A DNA stretch of 64,000 bases from Kazachstania africana CBS 2517 (lineage: Eukaryota > Ascomycota > Saccharomycetes > Saccharomycetales > Saccharomycetaceae): contig NC_018941.1 in assembly GCF_000304475.1 (NCBI RefSeq), positions 806,001-870,000 on the forward strand, given 5' to 3'. Positions 58,833 to 64,000 of the stretch are shown piece after piece. A model generated the notes under the pieces. The model had not been told where the DNA came from. It saw only the letters and a list, made by a program, of their open reading frames with translations, and made no database searches. Made by a program: the position numbers and the translations under genes. How positions within the stretch are numbered: the first letter of the stretch is position 1; each line of letters starts with the position of its first letter.

Positions 58833-60793
58833 TAAATTATATGCATTTGTCATGGAATAAATTGGTTAGGAATGCTTTATCGATCCGTATTTACACCCCA
58901 TTTAATGTTTTACATAGGCACATGATCAGTTTTAAATATAGAACTAATATATTATAATGTTAGACCACATATTACTGTCACACAACTTTATCACTAGTAT
59001 GTACATTACAGTTCTTATTCTCTTCTTTTAAGATGATACAAAACGATGAAGATCTAATGAAAATATGGCTTCTCATTCATACCTTTTCTGCAACAATCAA
59101 TTCCTCATTAACACTGGAAATCCACAATACTCAATTCTGTGGTAACTCCTTAATGGATCTTTTTAGCTTAATGTTGTGGTTACTCTTTCTCCTTGATTGT
59201 ATAATTAGCTTTTCCAGGGACTTTCCTCAATTTGTAAGGTTATAAATGTTTGCTTCATTACTCATTAAACTTGTAATATGATTTGTTATCGAGGTCGGCC
59301 TTTATTGTCCTTATTATTGCTTGACAGATTCTAGCAAAATAATTATATTGAGATCATGATCTAATGAAACTAGATTTATTGGTCTATCCCAGATCATGTT
59401 AATTCCAGAAAATAATAATATGAAGACGTTACTTATTCTTGGCATATTGCTGTTTATTTGATGGTTTTTGCAGAACAAATAATGAGAAACTTTAAGAGGC
59501 TTCAGTACATAAGTCACTTTCTTGTCTACCTTGACAACCTAAAGAGAAGACTATAAATAGATATTGAGATATGTTTGAAACAATAATTTCATAATTAAAA
59601 ATAACTGGTATGGAGCCTCAATTTGAGCCTAATGCAAGAAGAGACAGTATATAATACTCAGTGCCAATCAATTGTAATGTCACGAAGGAGTACATATGGC
59701 AGTTGGGATGTCATTGAATATGGCAAACATATAGTTATTTGCATATATTGTGTATGCTAGTCAAACTCTTTTTTCTTGTGTTTGTTTTCCAACAGAGGAG
59801 CATAGAGGCAGGTAATATAAGAAAAGGTTTATATTCCCTTTGCGTTCTTGATAGTGCTTTCCTACGCCAGAAAATCAATATTATAGTGGGACTATACAAT
59901 TGCTACTTTGGGTTTTTAACATAGAAAGATTTAATTTGTGGTTTACCTCTTTAACAATGCACTGTTAAGACCATTTGCAAGGGTAGCCAATTCTGAACAA
60001 AGTGACTTTCTTTTCTTGCATGTGCGTTTTACATATTTTTGACGTTATTAAACCATATTCGGCCAAAATATAAATTATATAAATAATTAGAGCTCAGAAA
60101 TAAATACAAATAGTCATCCCAATCTTACTGATTCTAACGTATGCCATGTTACCCTTGATAATCCATCTTAGGCTCTCCGATACATATCGTTTAGTGCAAA
60201 TAACTTCTAGCACTCTCCATAAAATTCAGAACTCTATCATAAAGTGTGATTGTAGCTCAATGCTGAAGACTCTTCCGAGCTTCTGCTATTTTGGAAGAAT
60301 AACATGATGTGCAAAACGTCTCCTGGTAAATTTACATTCTTATCAAGTGCACAAGCAACGTACCAAGCAGGTAGAACACGTTACAATGAAAGCACTGTTG
60401 CGGCTAACTGGAAAGAAGCTCCTTCTTTAAAACAAGTACAAGCCTCACGATATAATATAGTAAAAAGGGGGATTAATGTATATACTAGATGAATTAACTT
60501 GAACGCAATATCCATTTAATAGGTATATGCAAATTATATGCTGAATCACGTGTGCCGTATATTACCCGACTTTAACTGTAAATACAAGACAATTTCAAAA
60601 AACCGTTATGAAAATGAAAGATTTAATATAAAGATCTTGACGAGGAGCTTAAATCAATTTAGTGGAAACATCAAAAAATCAATCTCAAAACTTCAGCAGA
60701 CATACTGAGGAAATTCTGTTTACATATTTATCCATTTATTTTTTATTAAAAGTAAATCTTTTGTCTCAATTCTGCTTCAAGTCAAAATAAAAA
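58833..60793. other. Gene-poor region between tRNA-Gly and CRM1
   Basis: Nearly 2 kb of AT-rich DNA, long for this window. I see no LTR, transposon relic or second tRNA. Features noted are a 12-bp palindrome AGATCATGATCT near 59352, a Cbf1/CDEI-type ATCACGTG at 60545-60552 and a 62-codon frame at 60304. The other short frames are chance-like. Confidence 0.5.
60304..60492 (+). CDS. Unrecognised 62-residue open frame upstream of CRM1
   Basis: An ATG-started frame with balanced, basic protein-like composition (for example TRYNESTVAANWKEAPSLKQ) in an otherwise empty 2-kb region, ending 301 bp before CRM1. I know no matching family. It could be a small gene, an exon of one, or chance. Confidence 0.2.
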   Translation: MMCKTSPGKFTFLSSAQATYQAGRTRYNESTVAANWKEAPSLKQVQASRYNIVKRGINVYTR

Positions 60794-63700
60794 ATGGATT
60801 CCATTTTAGATTTTTCAAAAGAATTGGATATCAATGTCCTAGACCAGGTAGTTGACACATTTTATAATGCCTCCGGCCCACAGCAAAAACAAGCTCAGGA
60901 TGCCTTAACAAAGTTCCAGGAGCATCCAGATGCATGGCAACGTGCAGATCAAATTTTGCAGTTTTCCAAAAATCCCCACGCTAAGTTCATTGGATTATCT
61001 ATTTTAGACAAATTAATTACCACAAAATGGAAGCTATTACCAAATGAGCAACGTGTTGGTATTAGAAACTTTATTGTAGGTATGATTATCTCAATGTGCC
61101 AGGATGATGCTGTTTTCAAAACCCAGAAAAATTTGATCAACAAGTCTGATTTAACTTTGGTACAAGTTTTGAAACAAGAATGGCCTCAAAACTGGCCAGA
61201 ATTTATCCCAGAATTAATTGGTAGTTCTGCCTCTTCAGTAAACGTATGTGAAAACAATATGGTTATCTTAAAATTGTTATCGGAAGAGGTCTTCGACTTT
61301 TCAGCCGAACAGATGACCCAAGCTAAGGCTTTGCATTTGAAACAGTCAATGTCAAAAGAATTTGAGCAGATCTTCAAGCTCTGTTATCAGGTGCTAGAAC
61401 AAGCATCTTCTTCTTCCTTAGTAGTAGCAGCCTTAGAGTCATTATTGAGATATTTACACTGGATCCCATATCGTTACATTTATGAAACAAATATACTGGA
61501 GTTACTGAGTACCAAGTTTTTAGCTTCTGCTGACACTAGAGCGGTGACCTTAAAGTGTTTAACCGAGGTATCAAGTTTAAAGATCCCACAAGATAACACT
61601 TCCATAAAACAACAAAGCGTCATATTTTTCCAAAATACTTTACAACAAATTGCCCTGAACGTAATCCCTATGACAGCAGATCTCAAGAACACATACAACT
61701 CTGCAAATGGTACAGACCAATCATTTTTACAGGATTTCGCCATGTTTTTAACAACTTATCTCTCTAACCACAGATCCTTACTAGAAAGTGATGAATCATT
61801 GAGAGAGTTATTATTAAACGCTCACCAATACTTAATTCAACTATCTAAGATTGAAGAAAGAGAATTGTTTAAAACAACTTTAGATTACTGGCACGATCTA
61901 GTCTCAAACTTGTTCTACGAAGTGCAGCAGCTTCCAGCAAATGAACTAAACCCCTTAATGCAATTAACTGTCGGTAGTCAAACAATTTCCACCGGGTCAG
62001 GTGCTTTGAGTCCTGATTTCATGAAAAGATATCCACTGAAAAAACATATCTACGAAGATATTTGTTCTCAATTAAGACTTGTTATCATTGAAAACATGGT
62101 AAGACCAGAAGAAGTTTTAGTTGTTGAAAATGATGAAGGTGAAATTGTCAGAGAGTTTGTCAAAGAATCCGATACCATTCAACTTTATAAATCGGAAAGA
62201 GCAGTCCTTGTTTATTTAACCCATTTAAATGTTGTTGACACGGAGCAAATCATGATCAACAAACTTGCTAGACAGCTTGATGGTTCTGAATGGTCATGGC
62301 ATAACATTAATACTTTGTCATGGGCTATTGGTTCCGTGTCCGGTACGATGAATGAGGATACTGAGAAACGTTTTGTTGTTACTGTTATCAAGGACTTGCT
62401 AGCCTTAACTGAAAAAAAGAGAGGCAAAGACAACAAGGCTGTTGTTGCATCTGATATTATGTACGTCGTTGGTCAATATCCAAGATTTTTGAAAGCGCAT
62501 TGGAATTTCTTAAGAACTGTTATTTTGAAGTTATTTGAGTTCATGCATGAAACACATGAAGGTGTTCAAGACATGGCATGTGATACATTCATTAAGATTG
62601 TTCAAAAATGTAAATATCATTTTGTTATTCAACAACCACGTGAGTCTGAACCATTTATCCAAACAATTATTAGGGATATTCAAAAAACGACAAGTGATTT
62701 ACAGCCTCAACAAGTTCACACCTTCTACAAGGCTTGTGGTATCATAATTTCTGAGGAAAGAAACTCTGCTGAGAAAACTAGATTGTTGAACGATCTAATG
62801 CAACTACCGAATATGGCATGGGATGCAATTGTAGAACAGTCTACTGCAAACCCAGCGCTATTGCTCGATCCAGAAACTGTTAAGATCATTGCAAATATCA
62901 TCAAAACTAATGTTGCTGTCTGCAGCTCAATGGGTGCCGATTTCTATCCTCAACTAGGTCATATTTATTACAATATGTTGCAACTATATAGGGCTGTTTC
63001 ATCTATGATATCAAGCCAAGTTGCCTCGGAAGGTGTAATCGCCACAAAGACACCAAAAGTGCGTGGTTTAAGAACAATCAAGAAGGAAGTCTTGAAATTG
63101 GTTGAAATTTATATATCAAGTGCAAAGAACCTAGAAGAGGTCGTTAAAGTTTTGGTCGAACCTTTATTAAATGCAGTCCTAGAAGACTACTTGAACAACG
63201 TCCCTGATGCCAGAGATGCCGAAGTTTTGAACTGTATGACAACTGTAGTCAGTAAGGTCGGCCATATGATACCACAAGGTGTCATTTTAATCCTACAAAG
63301 TGTTTTTGAATGTACATTAAACATGATCAACAAAGATTTTACTGAATATCCAGAACATCGTGTTGAATTTTACAAGTTGTTGAAGGTTATAAATGAAAAA
63401 TCATTCAATGCCTTTTTGGAGCTACCACCAGCTGCTTTTAAATTATTCATTGACGCTATCTGTTGGGCATTTAAACATAACAATAGAGATATTGAGGTGA
63501 ATGGTCTTTCTATTGCATTACACTTGGTCAAAAACATTGAGAGTATGGGAAATACACAATTTGCCAACACTTTCTATAAAAACTTTTACTTCACTTTTGT
63601 TAGTGAGACCTTTTTCGTTTTGACTGATTCTGACCATAAATCTGGATTTTCTAAACAGTCTTTATTATTGGTAAAGTTAATTTCCTTAGTTTTAGACAAT

Positions 63701-64000
63701 AAAATTTCAGTACCTATCTATGAAGAAAATCAAGCACCACAAGGCACCTCTAATCAAGTATTTTTAAGCCAATATTTAGGTAATATGCTATCCAATGCTT
63801 TCCCACATCTGACAGCTGAACAAATAACGAATTTCTTAAACGCATTGATGAAGCAATATAGGGACACCGCAAAATTCAACGGTATTCTAAGAGATTTCCT
63901 TGTTCAAATCAAGGAATTCGGTGGGGATCCAACTGATTACTTATATGCTGAAGAAAAGGAAAATGCAGTTGAAGAACAAAACAAGCTACAAAGAGAAAAA
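60794..64000 (+). CDS. CRM1: Exportin-1 Crm1 (partial, runs off right edge)
   Basis: The first 1069 codons are present; S. cerevisiae Crm1 is 1084, so about 15 residues are outside the window. It is the karyopherin that exports leucine-rich NES cargo with Ran-GTP. The N-terminal CRIME/importin-beta region starts [22 protein letters not shown] repeats follow, and the highly conserved central block ([20 protein letters not shown]) is intact. Residue 539 is Thr ([14 protein letters not shown]), where human CRM1 has the leptomycin-reactive Cys528, so intrinsic leptomycin B resistance is expected as in S. cerevisiae. ATG at 60794. Synteny: YGR218W. Confidence 0.97.
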   Translation, partial: MDSILDFSKELDINVLDQVVDTFYNASGPQQKQAQDALTKFQEHPDAWQRADQILQFSKNPHAKFIGLSILDKLITTKWKLLPNEQRVGIRNFIVGMIISMCQDDAVFKTQKNLINKSDLTLVQVLKQEWPQNWPEFIPELIGSSASSVNVCENNMVILKLLSEEVFDFSAEQMTQAKALHLKQSMSKEFEQIFKLCYQVLEQASSSSLVVAALESLLRYLHWIPYRYIYETNILELLSTKFLASADTRAVTLKCLTEVSSLKIPQDNTSIKQQSVIFFQNTLQQIALNVIPMTADLKNTYNSANGTDQSFLQDFAMFLTTYLSNHRSLLESDESLRELLLNAHQYLIQLSKIEERELFKTTLDYWHDLVSNLFYEVQQLPANELNPLMQLTVGSQTISTGSGALSPDFMKRYPLKKHIYEDICSQLRLVIIENMVRPEEVLVVENDEGEIVREFVKESDTIQLYKSERAVLVYLTHLNVVDTEQIMINKLARQLDGSEWSWHNINTLSWAIGSVSGTMNEDTEKRFVVTVIKDLLALTEKKRGKDNKAVVASDIMYVVGQYPRFLKAHWNFLRTVILKLFEFMHETHEGVQDMACDTFIKIVQKCKYHFVIQQPRESEPFIQTIIRDIQKTTSDLQPQQVHTFYKACGIIISEERNSAEKTRLLNDLMQLPNMAWDAIVEQSTANPALLLDPETVKIIANIIKTNVAVCSSMGADFYPQLGHIYYNMLQLYRAVSSMISSQVASEGVIATKTPKVRGLRTIKKEVLKLVEIYISSAKNLEEVVKVLVEPLLNAVLEDYLNNVPDARDAEVLNCMTTVVSKVGHMIPQGVILILQSVFECTLNMINKDFTEYPEHRVEFYKLLKVINEKSFNAFLELPPAAFKLFIDAICWAFKHNNRDIEVNGLSIALHLVKNIESMGNTQFANTFYKNFYFTFVSETFFVLTDSDHKSGFSKQSLLLVKLISLVLDNKISVPIYEENQAPQGTSNQVFLSQYLGNMLSNAFPHLTAEQITNFLNALMKQYRDTAKFNGILRDFLVQIKEFGGDPTDYLYAEEKENAVEEQNKLQREK

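Noticed and set aside
60545..60552. CDEI-like ATCACGTG that could mark a point centromere
   Set aside because: No CDEIII-like CCGAA element follows an AT-rich stretch of suitable length; it is more likely a Cbf1/Pho4-type E-box. Unconventional centromeres cannot be excluded by eye.

Overview
This window is AT-rich nuclear DNA from a budding yeast of the Saccharomycetaceae. The evidence is dense, mostly intronless genes, a GTATGT/TACTAAC/TAG intron in the ribosomal-protein gene RPS0, Zn2Cys6 and Rap1/Yap1-type regulation, and near-complete co-linearity with Saccharomyces cerevisiae. Divergence from S. cerevisiae proteins, a DUP-family membrane gene and gene order point to another genus, plausibly post-genome-duplication (Naumovozyma/Kazachstania-like). 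I cannot fix the species.

Layout. (1) 1-27.6 kb follows the order and strands of S. cerevisiae YMR275C-YMR283C: BUL1, DSK2, FCP1, PGM3, ATR1/ATR2-type exporter(s), CAT8, GPI12, AEP2, RIT1. At the exporter locus there are two intact genes and a decayed third copy between them. (2) 27.7-31.0 kb is a junction: a DUP-family membrane protein gene, then ILV3 (YJR016C in S. cerevisiae). (3) 31.1-64 kb follows YGR203W-YGR218W: YCH1, ADE3, TDA10, MVB12, CIR1, SER2, TRX2, YGR210C, one extra gene with no counterpart that I know at this position in S. cerevisiae (41,116-42,291), ZPR1, SLI1, RTA1, RPS0, RSM27, GPI1, CCH1, a tRNA-Gly(GCC), and CRM1, which runs off the right edge.

Functional themes are housekeeping: ubiquitin handling (BUL1, DSK2), RNA polymerase II CTD dephosphorylation (FCP1), gluconeogenic control (CAT8), GPI-anchor synthesis (GPI12, GPI1), mitochondrial expression (AEP2, RSM27, CIR1, ILV3), one-carbon and serine metabolism (ADE3, SER2), redox (TRX2), calcium influx (CCH1) and nuclear export (CRM1).

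Most worth a second look: GPI1 is split by a frameshift exactly at an A AAA AAC heptamer, the canonical -1 slippery sequence, and a -1 slip would yield a normal-length protein. Others are the exporter array with its relic, a perfect 16-bp inverted repeat between BUL1 and DSK2, an 81-bp tandem repeat carrying an 18-bp palindrome and ACGCGT boxes, and a GC-rich run of three perfect hairpins upstream of RPS0. I found no CRISPR array, no intact transposon and no convincing centromere.
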